This document shows positions 6,852 to 15,083 of a stretch of DNA of 64,000 bases, one piece after another. A program made the translations under genes and the position numbers. The notes under the pieces were generated by a model. That model worked only from the letters and a program-made list of their open reading frames with translations, did not search any database and was not told where the DNA came from. The DNA lies in NCBI GenBank assembly GCA_964563505.1, contig CAZLXW010000009.1, forward strand, positions 1-64,000. The letters run 5' to 3'. Origin of the DNA: UBA1351 sp964563505 (GTDB lineage: Bacteria; Bacillota; Clostridia; Lachnospirales; Vallitaleaceae). How positions within the stretch are numbered: the first letter of the stretch is position 1; every line of letters begins with the position of its first letter.

Positions 6852-7844
6852 ATGGTTTCGATTAATGATGTGGCAAAAAAAGCTGGTGTGGCAAAATCAA
6901 CAGTATCAAAAGTTTTAAACAACTATCCCATGGTCAGTGAAGAAACAAAAAGTAAAGTGAAGGTAGCCGTTAAAGAACTTAATTATGTTCCCAATTCCGT
7001 TGCCATTTCTCTTTCAAAGCGATCATTTCATCGTGTAGGATTAATCATCGATATTCAGCATAATCGACAGTTTGTGGATGAAATTGGTATGAAACATTTG
7101 ACGGGAGCGTTTGATCGAGCGCAAGTCCACCATATGGATGTTGTTACTTTTTTCACGTCTCAATTTAAAGACATGACTGCCGATCAGATTCGTGAACATT
7201 TAGCCTCGCAACGGATTAATTGTTTGATTATTTATAATATGTCAAAGGAGGATATTCATTTAAAAGAATTAGTTGAATTAGAAGACTTTTTGACTGTCTT
7301 AGTAGATTCATCCCTATATAATCAGAAAACATCAACAGTGACGATTAATCATTATCAAGCTCAATATGATGTGGCATCAAAAACGCTTCATGAAAATGAT
7401 GTTACGGATACAATTCTCTACATTGCCGGTGAAATGAATTCATATGTTTCAGAAAAACGACTTCAAGCAATGGTTGATTTGCAAAAAAAGTATGGGTTTA
7501 AAATGATTATAGAATATGGAAACTTTGATGAATTCAAAGCGCGTCAGATTGTTTTTCAATATGCGAGTGAAGTAGATATCATCGTGTGTGCCTCCGACCT
7601 AATGGCTATTGGTGCAGTATTTGCTTTAAGAGAATTAGATGTATTTCATCCTGTTTGCGGGTTTGACGGCATTACCTTGATGGGGTACACTCAGATTGCA
7701 ATGAACACAGTAAAACAAGATTTTTATAAAAAATCACAATTGGCTTTTGATGAAATTCAACGTCTCATCGAAGGCGGACAAGGACAATATATAGAAGTGC
7801 CCTATACAATTGGTACTATTGATTATATGGATGTTATCCAATAA
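6852..7844 (+). CDS. LacI family transcriptional regulator
   Basis: The 330-residue protein begins with the LacI helix-turn-helix (VSINDVAKKAGVAKSTVSKVLN, residues 2-23) and hinge region (NYVPNSVAISLSKRS), followed by a periplasmic-binding-like effector domain (about 60-330). AAGGTGG 6 nt before the ATG at 6852 sets the start; an in-frame GTG at 6843 overlaps that site and is rejected. The neighbours (yjbQ and typA) are not sugar genes, so its target and effector are not evident. A perfect hairpin follows the gene. Confidence 0.9.
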   Translation: MVSINDVAKKAGVAKSTVSKVLNNYPMVSEETKSKVKVAVKELNYVPNSVAISLSKRSFHRVGLIIDIQHNRQFVDEIGMKHLTGAFDRAQVHHMDVVTFFTSQFKDMTADQIREHLASQRINCLIIYNMSKEDIHLKELVELEDFLTVLVDSSLYNQKTSTVTINHYQAQYDVASKTLHENDVTDTILYIAGEMNSYVSEKRLQAMVDLQKKYGFKMIIEYGNFDEFKARQIVFQYASEVDIIVCASDLMAIGAVFALRELDVFHPVCGFDGITLMGYTQIAMNTVKQDFYKKSQLAFDEIQRLIEGGQGQYIEVPYTIGTIDYMDVIQ

Positions 7845-7861
7845 TAGAGTTTGACAAAAAA

Positions 7862-7886
7862 AAGGCGCTTGCTATTTGAGCGCCTT
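7862..7886 (+). terminator. Hairpin after the LacI gene
   Basis: AAGGCGCT (7862-7869) and AGCGCCTT (7879-7886) are perfect 8-bp arms with a 9-nt loop. The following T content is modest (TTATTATATA after four bases), so termination may be partial. Confidence 0.6.
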
Positions 7887-7907
7887 AGTGTTATTATATA
7901 AAGGTTG

Positions 7908-7937
7908 TTTACAATGAAGCATAGAAGATCATATGAT
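7908..7937 (+). promoter_or_regulatory. Promoter of typA
   Basis: TTTACA (7908-7913) and TATGAT (7932-7937) are separated by 18 bp. A second TATGAT overlaps at 7937-7942. The leader to the ATG at 7960 is short and contains the AGGAG site. Confidence 0.55.
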
Positions 7938-7959
7938 ATGATTAAAGCTAGGAGCATTT

Positions 7960-9783
7960 ATGAGAGAAAAGAAAATAATCAATGTCGCAGTTATTGCCCA
8001 TGTTGATGCAGGAAAATCAACATTAGTTGATGCAATGTTAGGCCAGAGTGGTGTTTTTTCAGAACACGAAGAAGTGGTTGATTGTGTTATGGACAGTAAT
8101 GATATTGAAAGAGAACGTGGTATTACTATTTATTCGAAGAACTGTTCAATTTCCTACAAAGATTACAAAATAAATATTGTGGATACGCCGGGTCATGCGG
8201 ATTTTTCATCAGAAGTTGAGCGAATTATCAAAACCGTTGATACAGCCATATTATTGGTGGACTCCAGTGAAGGCCCAATGCCTCAGACTCGCTTTGTATT
8301 ACAAAAAGCGTTAGAACGAGGCCTGTGTCCGATGTTATTAATTAATAAAATTGACAAAAAAGATGAACGAGCAGAACATGTTGTTGACATGACATTTGAC
8401 TTGTTTGCAGAGCTAGGTGCACATGACGAACAATTAGATTTCCCAATCCTTTATGGAGTGGCAAGAGAGGGTGTTGTTCGTGATGAGATGCATCATGATA
8501 ATATGGATATTGTGCCCTTGTTCGAAAAAATTATTGAGCATGTAACACCTTATCCAAATAGAGATGACGAACCTTTACAGATACAAATCTCAGCACTTGG
8601 ATATGATGAATATATCGGTCGTTTAGGAATTGGACGTGTACAACGAGGGGTGCTACATCCCGGAGACGTTGTCAGTGTTGCTAAGCGCGATGGTTCTGTT
8701 GTAAAGGCTAAAATAGGAAAAGCATTTCTTAATGTTGGTTTGAATCGTGTTGAAGCCAAAGAAGTAGTATCCGGTGATATTGTAACAATCTCCGGTATTA
8801 GTGATATTTCTATTGGTGAAACAATCTGTGAAGAAAACAATGTTGAACCCTTACCGATGATTGAAATCGAAGAGCCAACCTTATCCATGAATTTTTATGT
8901 TAATAATTCACCCTTTGCAGGCTTAAGCGGAAAGTTTGTAACGACGCGTCACATTAAAGCGCGTCTGGAAAAAGAGTTAGAAACCAATGTTGGATTACGT
9001 GTTGAAGAAATTCCGGGAACTGACGCTTACAAAGTATCCGGCCGAGGTGAGTTGCACTTATCAATATTACTCGAGAACATGCGACGTGAAGGTTATGAGC
9101 TCAGTGTATCCAAGCCTGAAGTCTTGTTGCACGTGGATGAAAACGGCAATAAGCAAGAACCTTATGAAAAGGTGATTATTACAGCGCCGGACCAATATGT
9201 GGGCTCTGTGATTTCAAAGTTGAATGAACGAAAAGGCTTAATGGAATTTATGCATGCAGAGAATGGAAATACTAAGATTGAGTACGTTGTACCGACTCGT
9301 GGACTTCTAGGTTATCGAAGTGAGTTTATTAATGATACACGTGGTGAAGGTATTATCGTGCGTTCCTTTGATTCATATAGAGAATATGTTGGTTTTATTC
9401 CTTCACGAATTAATGGTGTTTTAATTTCTCAAGAAAATGGTTCAACCATGGCCTATTCCCTCTTTAATTTAAGTGACCGTGGAAAACTTTTCATTGGAGC
9501 TGCGGTTGATGTTTATGAAGGTATGATTATCGGTTTGAATAATCGAAATGATGATATGGTCGTGAATCCTTGTAAAAATAAAAAATTAACAAATACCAGA
9601 TCGTCAGGTGCAGATGATGCGATTAAACTTCAAAAACCCAAAGAGTTCACACTTGAAGAAGCCTTAGAATTTATTGAAGATGATGAATGGGTAGAGATTA
9701 CTCCAGATGCTATTCGCCTTCGTAAAAAATACTTAAGCACACAAGAGCGTAATAAATTTAATAAAACACGAGCAACATCATAA
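7960..9783 (+). CDS. typA: Translational GTPase TypA/BipA
   Basis: This 607-residue ribosome-associated GTPase belongs to the EF-G-like translation factors. The G-domain motifs are complete: HVDAGKST (G1, residues about 14-21), RERGITI (G2), DTPGHADF (G3), NKIDK (G4). Domains resembling EF-G II, III and V plus the BipA-specific C-terminal domain (GLLGYRSEF, DTRGEG, NNRNDDMVVNPCK) follow. The G1 loop reads VDAGK where most BipA proteins have VDHGK, as in EF-G; the same variant is familiar to me from other clostridial TypA proteins. It is monocistronic and its end overlaps the convergent ROK gene by 6 bp. Confidence 0.96.
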   Translation: MREKKIINVAVIAHVDAGKSTLVDAMLGQSGVFSEHEEVVDCVMDSNDIERERGITIYSKNCSISYKDYKINIVDTPGHADFSSEVERIIKTVDTAILLVDSSEGPMPQTRFVLQKALERGLCPMLLINKIDKKDERAEHVVDMTFDLFAELGAHDEQLDFPILYGVAREGVVRDEMHHDNMDIVPLFEKIIEHVTPYPNRDDEPLQIQISALGYDEYIGRLGIGRVQRGVLHPGDVVSVAKRDGSVVKAKIGKAFLNVGLNRVEAKEVVSGDIVTISGISDISIGETICEENNVEPLPMIEIEEPTLSMNFYVNNSPFAGLSGKFVTTRHIKARLEKELETNVGLRVEEIPGTDAYKVSGRGELHLSILLENMRREGYELSVSKPEVLLHVDENGNKQEPYEKVIITAPDQYVGSVISKLNERKGLMEFMHAENGNTKIEYVVPTRGLLGYRSEFINDTRGEGIIVRSFDSYREYVGFIPSRINGVLISQENGSTMAYSLFNLSDRGKLFIGAAVDVYEGMIIGLNNRNDDMVVNPCKNKKLTNTRSSGADDAIKLQKPKEFTLEEALEFIEDDEWVEITPDAIRLRKKYLSTQERNKFNKTRATS

Positions 9784-10893
9784 AAAAAGCTGAAGGGCTA
9801 AGTGATATGCACTGCCAAGTGCAATGGAATTATGATCAAAGGAACCACCGCGACTAAAGCTGACGTGAAGATGTGGCGTTGATTTTAAATATTTCAAGGT
9901 TTTATCATATAAAGTTCCATAGAAAAGATCGGATTCCTTAATCATTGGACCACTTAAGATGACGCAATCTAGGCTTAAAAGACGTATATAGTTGGATAAG
10001 CCGATAGCAGTCATTTCAGCAGCATTTATGAGTTGATCATTTAATAAAGGCGTTGTACTTATAATAGTATGCGCCTTTTTTGTGTCTGTAGAATAGTTTT
10101 TCCTAAGTGAAAAAAGACTGGCATAATCATCAATTGTTTTGTTATACGTAAGCTGCATTTTAGAAAATGCATCTTCATGAGAATCATGCATGGACAAGAG
10201 GTTGCCATGAATGGCCGTGGAATTACGTATGCCTTCACCTAGGTTAATATAGGCGACATGATCATGGTCTTTTCCTACACCAAAAGTAACTTCAGCAAGT
10301 AGAGCTAATTGGCTGCCGCTTGCAATATATGTATCGTATCCCGTTGCATTGGCAATTGTCACGCGTAAATCGATATGATCAAAGTGTGAAGAGGGGAACC
10401 GTTCAGGATGGAGTAAATAGCCGGTATCTTCATCAATAGGTCCAACACAACCGATGCCGATTCCCAATAATTCGGGATGGCTTGTCTTGTAATTTTGTTG
10501 AATATCCTGGATGAATTGATTCAGTTCCTGGGTGAGACGCGTTGGCGTCATCGATGAATCAACGGTTAATTGCGTTTGATGGAGTATATCTAACTTAAGA
10601 TTTGTAAAAATAATGTTAATATATAAACGTGAAATGTCTAAGCCCATAAAACCGTAATGCATTGTATTTACATCAATAAGTCCGGATGGACGACCGCCGG
10701 TTTGGGAAATATAATCAGTCACTTGTAACAAATTGAGTTCAAACAAGGGTTTCAGTAACCGATTTAATGTTGTCAGTTTTATATTTAAAGTTTCGCTTAT
10801 AAATTTTTTAGTGAGAGGACCATTTTTTTGAATAAATAAAAAAAGATTTTTGGATTCTTTGGATAATGTTGTAAAGTATTGTGAACTTGGCAT
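9778..10893 (-). CDS. ROK family transcriptional regulator
   Basis: The 371-residue protein has an N-terminal winged helix-turn-helix (about residues 15-70; GPLTKKFISETLNIKLTTLNRLL) and a ROK (repressor/ORF/kinase) domain. The sugar-kinase parts are degenerate: the glycine-rich loop reads NLGEGIRNSTAIHGNLL, and the CGxxGCxE zinc site of active ROK proteins is missing. It is therefore a sensor-regulator and not a kinase. It is divergent from a pair of chromate-type transporter genes, and a perfect palindrome lies between them, so it probably controls those genes and itself. Its 3' end overlaps typA by 6 bp. Confidence 0.85.
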   Translation of the reverse strand: MPSSQYFTTLSKESKNLFLFIQKNGPLTKKFISETLNIKLTTLNRLLKPLFELNLLQVTDYISQTGGRPSGLIDVNTMHYGFMGLDISRLYINIIFTNLKLDILHQTQLTVDSSMTPTRLTQELNQFIQDIQQNYKTSHPELLGIGIGCVGPIDEDTGYLLHPERFPSSHFDHIDLRVTIANATGYDTYIASGSQLALLAEVTFGVGKDHDHVAYINLGEGIRNSTAIHGNLLSMHDSHEDAFSKMQLTYNKTIDDYASLFSLRKNYSTDTKKAHTIISTTPLLNDQLINAAEMTAIGLSNYIRLLSLDCVILSGPMIKESDLFYGTLYDKTLKYLKSTPHLHVSFSRGGSFDHNSIALGSAYHLALQLFL

Positions 10894-10969
10894 CTAATCG
10901 CTCCTATCGATATATCTCAAATCAAGCTTATATATAGCTGTATAACTAGCATATTATGTATATAATAAA

Positions 10970-10987
10970 CCATTTTGACCAAAATGG
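10970..10987. promoter_or_regulatory. Palindromic operator candidate between ROK and chrA genes
   Basis: CCATTTTG, AC, CAAAATGG form a perfect 18-bp palindrome. The half site GACCAAAATGG recurs at 11041-11051, about 20 bp downstream of the chrA -10 box. Two copies around one promoter suggest repression, most simply by the adjacent ROK protein. Confidence 0.6.
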
Positions 10988-10996
10988 CAATAAGTC

Positions 10997-11024
10997 TTGC
11001 TTTTTGTATTGAACGTGATATAAT
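10997..11024 (+). promoter_or_regulatory. Promoter of the chrA pair with extended -10
   Basis: TGATATAAT at 11016-11024 is a perfect extended -10. TTGCTT at 10997-11002 (16-bp spacer) is a weak -35. The operator-like half site at 11041-11051 lies in the leader. Confidence 0.65.
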
Positions 11025-11040
11025 AGCTGTATCGACTTAT

Positions 11041-11051
11041 GACCAAAATGG
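11041..11051. promoter_or_regulatory. Second copy of the ROK/chrA operator half site
   Basis: GACCAAAATGG repeats positions 10977-10987 exactly. It lies between the transcription start and the AGAAGGAG ribosome binding site of the first chrA gene. Confidence 0.5.
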
Positions 11052-11069
11052 TTAAAAGAAGGAGCAGCT

Positions 11070-11618
11070 ATGTTAAATCGGATGTTAAAATTGTTTTTCT
11101 CGTTTTTTAAAATTGGAATATTTACCTTTGGGGGCGGATTTGCTATGATTCCACTCATCGAAAAAGAAATCGTTGATCGACGTAAATGGATTCATAGAGA
11201 AGATATCATTGACTTGTTTGCTATTAGCCAATCTATCCCAGGAGCTGTTGCCATAAATACAGCAACACTCGTTGGCTATAAGGTTGCAGGACGTATCGGA
11301 GCAATTATAGCAACCCTGGGTGTTGCTTTACCCTCAATCGTTATTATCTCTTTAATCGCAATCTTCTTTGGGGAAATCGCAGACATGAAAATTGTGGCCT
11401 GGATTTTTACAGGGATTAACGCAGCGGTTATCTTCTTGATTTTTCATGCATCCCTTCGTATGGGAAAAGTTGCTGTTAAAGATGTACTTACGACAATTAT
11501 TTTTATTGTCACTGTTGTCGTTGTTGTTTTTACAGATATAAGTCCGATTATACTCATTATTTTAGGTGGATTAATTGGTGCAGGGCTATATTACTTGGAG
11601 AAAGGAGACCGGGTATGA
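11070..11618 (+). CDS. chrA: Chromate transporter family protein, first half (CHR short chain)
   Basis: This 182-residue membrane protein carries the CHR-domain signature: FTFGGGFAMIPLIEKEI (about residues 18-34) and SQSIPGAVAINTATLVGY (about 54-71), with about five or six membrane segments. Short-chain CHR proteins work as pairs of separate halves. The second half begins at 11615, overlapping by 4 bp (ATGA), so the two are co-translated. Known members export chromate or transport sulfate; the real substrate is not evident. Divergence from the ROK regulator suggests a regulated, inducible transporter. Confidence 0.88.
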   Translation: MLNRMLKLFFSFFKIGIFTFGGGFAMIPLIEKEIVDRRKWIHREDIIDLFAISQSIPGAVAINTATLVGYKVAGRIGAIIATLGVALPSIVIISLIAIFFGEIADMKIVAWIFTGINAAVIFLIFHASLRMGKVAVKDVLTTIIFIVTVVVVVFTDISPIILIILGGLIGAGLYYLEKGDRV

Positions 11619-12136
11619 TTTTTCTGGATTTATTTATTGCCTTTTTCAAAATTGGATTATTTAGTTTTGGGGGTGGATACGCCATGATTCCTTTAATTTC
11701 TGAGGAAATAGCTAATCATGGATGGATGAACGAAGCGGAGTTTCTACAGATCATTGGTATTGCGGAGATGACGCCGGGCTCCATTGCCATTAATGCAGCT
11801 ACATTTATCGGATTTCAAACAGCGGGTCTATTAGGTGCACTTGTCGCAAGTTTAGGTGTCTTGCTTCCTTCGCTTCTTATTATACTTTTCATATCAGCTT
11901 TCTTTTTCAAATATAGTCGTCATCCATTGATGAAAAAAATATTTTCAGGAATTCGTCCGGTTGTAACCGGGTTGATTTTTTCGGCAGGACTTCTTATAGC
12001 AAAAGAAGTCATATTTGAAATACGAACCTTAATTGTATTCTTAGCACTGCTTGTGATTATTAAATTTGTAAAAATCCATCCAATTATGTTGATTGTGTTA
12101 GCGGCTGGTGGGGGGATTATTGTAAATATATTCTGA
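11615..12136 (+). CDS. chrA: Chromate transporter family protein, second half (CHR short chain)
   Basis: The 173-residue membrane protein is the partner of the preceding gene. It repeats the CHR signature (FSFGGGYAMIPLISEEI at about residues 16-32; MTPGSIAINAATFIGF at about 53-68). It is homologous to the first half but clearly diverged, consistent with an antiparallel heterodimer as known for short CHR proteins. The ATGA overlap and the GAAAGGAG site inside the first gene support the start. A hairpin terminator follows about 160 bp later. Confidence 0.88.
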   Translation: MIFLDLFIAFFKIGLFSFGGGYAMIPLISEEIANHGWMNEAEFLQIIGIAEMTPGSIAINAATFIGFQTAGLLGALVASLGVLLPSLLIILFISAFFFKYSRHPLMKKIFSGIRPVVTGLIFSAGLLIAKEVIFEIRTLIVFLALLVIIKFVKIHPIMLIVLAAGGGIIVNIF

Positions 12137-12294
12137 ATATATGGGTGATTTTAAAGAAAAAATAGAATATTTCAGGGTTTTCATATAAAAAAAATACATT
12201 TGTTATACATTATTCATATTTTAGACATATTTGTTTGGTAATATAATAAATGTAATAACTATCCCCCCTTTTATTATATAGATATTAGCTTAGT
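12137..12294. other. Intergenic stretch between chrA and cobS, no gene seen
   Basis: This AT-rich stretch has no supported coding frame. A TATAAT lies at 12242-12247 with a poor -35, which could start a short transcript ending at the hairpin 12295-12329. I looked for a cobalamin riboswitch (about 200 nt with a conserved B12 box) and found none. Confidence 0.5.
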
Positions 12295-12329
12295 CCTACC
12301 AGACACTCGGTTTGGTAGGAAATTTTTTT
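12295..12329 (+). terminator. Rho-independent terminator before cobS
   Basis: CCTACCA (12295-12301) and TGGTAGG (12313-12319) form a perfect stem followed by seven Ts (12323-12329). It ends the chrA transcript or a short leader from the TATAAT at 12242. Confidence 0.8.
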
Positions 12330-12338
12330 GCCTTTTTC

Positions 12339-12367
12339 TTGACTTTCGTGCCCAAGCGTCATAGAAT
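12339..12367 (+). promoter_or_regulatory. Promoter of the cobS operon
   Basis: TTGACT (12339-12344), a 17-bp spacer and TAGAAT (12362-12367) form a good sigma-A promoter directly after the terminator. The leader to the ATG at 12408 is about 35 nt, too short for a B12 riboswitch. Confidence 0.7.
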
Positions 12368-12407
12368 CATCATAGACGAACATAAGTTGATTAAAGAAGA
12401 GGTAACT

Positions 12408-13154
12408 ATGAAAAAATACTTTTACTCATGGATATTAATGCTTACATTTCTAACCCGAATACCCTTTCCCATGCATTTTGAATTTAATACTGACGATTAT
12501 GCGCGAGGCATATTTTACTTTCCCCTTATTGGTGGAATCATTGGTCTTTTGCTGTGGCCGATTATTTTTGTGCAAGGATTTATTCCTACAAGAGTATTTC
12601 CCTTTATAATTATTATTCTATATCTACTTATTGTGGGTGGGATTCATATAGATGGTATAGGTGATTTATTTGATGGAATTTTTAGTGCAAGAGATCAAAA
12701 ACGCATGTTAGAGATTATGAGTGACAGTCATATCGGTGCATTTGGTGTTGTTGGAATTATCCTCTATTTTATGGGCATGTATGTTGGATTATATGAAGTG
12801 ATGCACAATGAACTATTTTCCATTATTCTAATAAGTATGCCATTAATAGGGCGAAGCGTAGCCTTAATCGGAGCAGGATTGAGCCGATATGCGAAAGCGG
12901 AAGGACTTGGAAAAGCAGTCATTGATCGAGTAGGTCCTTTGACGAGTTTAATACTAAGCCTCCTATTAGTTGGGGGTTATTTTGTGGTTTTTCCGATGCT
13001 TAGTTTGAGCATTATAATAACACTTGTGGTCATGTTATCTATATTATGGAGAATTCATCGCACCCTTGACGGCATTACAGGGGATGTTCTAGGTGCTCTT
13101 GTGGAAATCAGTCAAATCGTATTTTTGCTTGTTGCCGGTATGGTGATTGTATGA
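12408..13154 (+). CDS. cobS: Adenosylcobinamide-GDP ribazoletransferase (cobalamin synthase)
   Basis: This 248-residue membrane enzyme joins AdoCbi-GDP to alpha-ribazole (or its 5'-phosphate) in the last assembly step of cobalamin. The signature IDGIGDLFDGIFSA (residues 81-94) and MSDSHIGAFG (104-113) are the conserved acidic segments of CobS; about six membrane segments follow. I chose the ATG at 12408 (AGAGGT site); an open frame extending back to 12312 passes through the terminator. It overlaps the phosphatase gene by 4 bp (ATGA). The neighbours supply and finish its substrate, but cobU and cobT are not in the window. Confidence 0.93.
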   Translation: MKKYFYSWILMLTFLTRIPFPMHFEFNTDDYARGIFYFPLIGGIIGLLLWPIIFVQGFIPTRVFPFIIIILYLLIVGGIHIDGIGDLFDGIFSARDQKRMLEIMSDSHIGAFGVVGIILYFMGMYVGLYEVMHNELFSIILISMPLIGRSVALIGAGLSRYAKAEGLGKAVIDRVGPLTSLILSLLLVGGYFVVFPMLSLSIIITLVVMLSILWRIHRTLDGITGDVLGALVEISQIVFLLVAGMVIV

Positions 13155-13753
13155 AAATATTTTTGGTGCGACATCCCCAAACAACAGCCAACCAACAAAA
13201 AATCATCTATGGAAAAACAGATTATCCTTATACACAAGAAGGAGAGAAACAAATAAAAAGTATTTTGGATTTTTTTTCAATGCAAGCAAGGACGGATGGG
13301 GTAAAGATTATAACAAGTCCGGCGAATAGAGCGGTTAACTTAGCCAATCAAATCGGAAACCTTTTTAAACAAGTGCCAAGTATGGATGAGCAATTAGGAG
13401 AAATGAACTTTGGGATCTTTGAAGGTCTTACCTTAGGAGAAGCCAAAGAAAAATATCCACTAGCTTACGACGATTTTCTTTATCGTTTTGAAACGTCATC
13501 TATACCTGAAGGCGAGTCTTATAAAGCCTTTCAAGAGCGTATTAAAAGGTTTATCATGACTATGCCGGAACAGGATGAGTGGATTCTTGTTACCCATGGT
13601 GCGGTGATACGCGAGATATTGGAACAAATATTAGGATTAAAGGCCGGAGATTCATGGAAGTTTTCCATAAATAATGGTACAATAGTTGAGTTGGAAAAAA
13701 AGAAGCTAGGTTTCGTGGTTCAACAAATCATTCAACCCAATAAGGAAAAATAA
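13151..13753 (+). CDS. cobC: Histidine phosphatase, probable alpha-ribazole phosphatase
   Basis: The 200-residue protein has the phosphoglycerate-mutase-like fold: LVRHPQT (residues 5-11) with catalytic His8, ITSPANRA with the phosphate-binding arginine, GEMNFGIFEGL with the acid residue, and VTHGAVIREI with the second histidine. The usual RHG is RHP here, as in many short phosphatases. Position directly after cobS with an ATGA overlap supports removal of the 5'-phosphate of adenosylcobalamin-5'-phosphate (CobC role). By sequence alone another small phosphatase substrate is possible. Confidence 0.85.
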   Translation: MKIFLVRHPQTTANQQKIIYGKTDYPYTQEGEKQIKSILDFFSMQARTDGVKIITSPANRAVNLANQIGNLFKQVPSMDEQLGEMNFGIFEGLTLGEAKEKYPLAYDDFLYRFETSSIPEGESYKAFQERIKRFIMTMPEQDEWILVTHGAVIREILEQILGLKAGDSWKFSINNGTIVELEKKKLGFVVQQIIQPNKEK

Positions 13754-13793
13754 AAAATACAAATATAATTAATGGGAATGTGAGGAAATTTAA

Positions 13794-14324
13794 ATGAAAA
13801 AGGAAAACGTACAGATTCAAAAGATTGTTATGATGGGTATGCTCATTGCATTATCGGCTATTGGAGCCATGATAAAAATTCAAGGTTCTATTGCATTTGA
13901 TTCTTTAGCAGCATTTTTAGGTGCGCTTGTTTTAGGACCGGTTTATGGAGGGATTATCGGATTTATTGGGCACTTGTTATCAGCATATTTAAGTGGGTTT
14001 GTACTTACCCTTCCTGTTCATATATTGGTTGCAATGATGATGTTTGTTAGTTGCTGGGCATTTGGCCAAACCTACATTAAGCTAGCTAATCACTTTAATT
14101 TTCACCTAAATAGCCTACTTGCTGTGATTGTAGCCGTTCTGCTAAACGGACCCATTTCATTGGCTCTTGCGGCGTTTTACATGCAAGTATTTGCAGGTAT
14201 TCCTTTTTTAGGTGTATTTGTACCCATGTTTATTCCCTTGACCATAGCAGCCCTTATAAATGTTGTTTTGGCAATAGTCCTATATAAAGTACTCGAAAAA
14301 ACAAAGGTATGGGAGAGAAAATAA
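13794..14324 (+). CDS. cblT: ECF transporter S component, probable alpha-ribazole transporter (CblT-like)
   Basis: This 176-residue integral membrane protein has six hydrophobic segments and the look of energy-coupling-factor S components: IALSAIGAMIKIQGSIAFDS near the N-terminus, GPVYGGIIGFIGHLLSAY, and LNGPISLAL later. It uses the shared EcfAAT module, not present here. It lies between cobC and a gene for an AIR-synthase-like kinase, the arrangement in which CblT (alpha-ribazole uptake) was described in Geobacillus and Listeria. The substrate assignment rests mainly on this context. Its stop overlaps the next start (TAATG). Confidence 0.75.
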   Translation: MKKENVQIQKIVMMGMLIALSAIGAMIKIQGSIAFDSLAAFLGALVLGPVYGGIIGFIGHLLSAYLSGFVLTLPVHILVAMMMFVSCWAFGQTYIKLANHFNFHLNSLLAVIVAVLLNGPISLALAAFYMQVFAGIPFLGVFVPMFIPLTIAALINVVLAIVLYKVLEKTKVWERK

Positions 14325-15079
14325 TGGAGGTTAAACGTTATGGTGACCTTCAATTAATCCCGCTCGGTCATGATTATTTAGTGATTGCATGTGATAGTTC
14401 AGGAAGTATCGGAAATAAAGAACACGATCAGATTAAACTCGCTCCGAATATTGCAGGTTACTATGCAGCCTTCGTTCCTATTGTCGAGTGTATGGCTATT
14501 CGAGGCGAGATTATAAGTGTGGTAGATACCCTGTCCGTTGAAATGGAGCCAACAGGCATGCAAATTATAGAAGGCATTCAAGAGGCAGTCATTGAGTCCG
14601 GAGCTTTAATTCAGCAAATTACGGGATCGACAGAAGATAATATGCTGACATCCATGACCGGAATTGGTATTACCGTTATTGGTAAAGTGGGGCAGTCATT
14701 AATTATTGACAGATATTCGAGTACTCAAAAACATGTCTTTCTTCTTGGAAAACCGAAAGTAGGTCAAGAATTTTTAGAGGACGAGATTATAAATCAGAAG
14801 GGCGAGGTTTTGACCTTGAGGCTTATGGTGGATTTAGTCAAAAAGTCATGGGTGGAACACATGTTGCCGGTGGGTTCAAAAGGTATTATTCATGAAATAA
14901 ATGTCTTGCAAGAGCGATATGATTGCAACATTAGTGTGGAAAATCAAGACATAGATGTGCATAAGTCAGCAGGACCTGCAACATGTTTGTTGATAACTGT
15001 GGCTCAAAAAGATATTGAAAAAATAAAGCAGTTAGAAGAAAAAATACCGGTGACATACATCGGCCGATTTAAGGAGTAA
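14324..15079 (+). CDS. cblS: AIR-synthase-like protein, probable alpha-ribazole kinase (CblS-like)
   Basis: This 251-residue protein resembles the PurM/ThiL ATP-binding superfamily: HDYLVIACDSSGSIGNKEHDQI (about residues 14-35) resembles the N-terminal nucleotide loop, and the C-terminal half ends in a domain with GPATCLLITV. Its context (cobS, cobC-like, S component) matches CblS, the alpha-ribazole kinase that makes alpha-ribazole-5'-phosphate for CobS. I place the start at the ATG at 14324, overlapping the preceding stop. If correct, the cell can scavenge alpha-ribazole. Thiamine-phosphate kinase is less likely given the neighbours. Confidence 0.75.
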   Translation: MEVKRYGDLQLIPLGHDYLVIACDSSGSIGNKEHDQIKLAPNIAGYYAAFVPIVECMAIRGEIISVVDTLSVEMEPTGMQIIEGIQEAVIESGALIQQITGSTEDNMLTSMTGIGITVIGKVGQSLIIDRYSSTQKHVFLLGKPKVGQEFLEDEIINQKGEVLTLRLMVDLVKKSWVEHMLPVGSKGIIHEINVLQERYDCNISVENQDIDVHKSAGPATCLLITVAQKDIEKIKQLEEKIPVTYIGRFKE

Positions 15080-15083
15080 AGCA

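Noticed and set aside
7851..7856. TTGACA as a promoter for typA
   Set aside because: No -10 lies at a proper distance; the hairpin occupies that place. A better promoter is at 7908-7937.
9778..10893. ROK protein as a glucokinase
   Set aside because: An N-terminal helix-turn-helix is present and the zinc and glycine-loop motifs of active kinases are degenerate.
12312..12407. Longer CobS with 32 extra residues
   Set aside because: The extension would run through the terminator and the promoter; the family starts near the ATG at 12408.
12137..12407. Cobalamin riboswitch before cobS
   Set aside because: The B12 box and multi-stem core are not found and the leader is too short.
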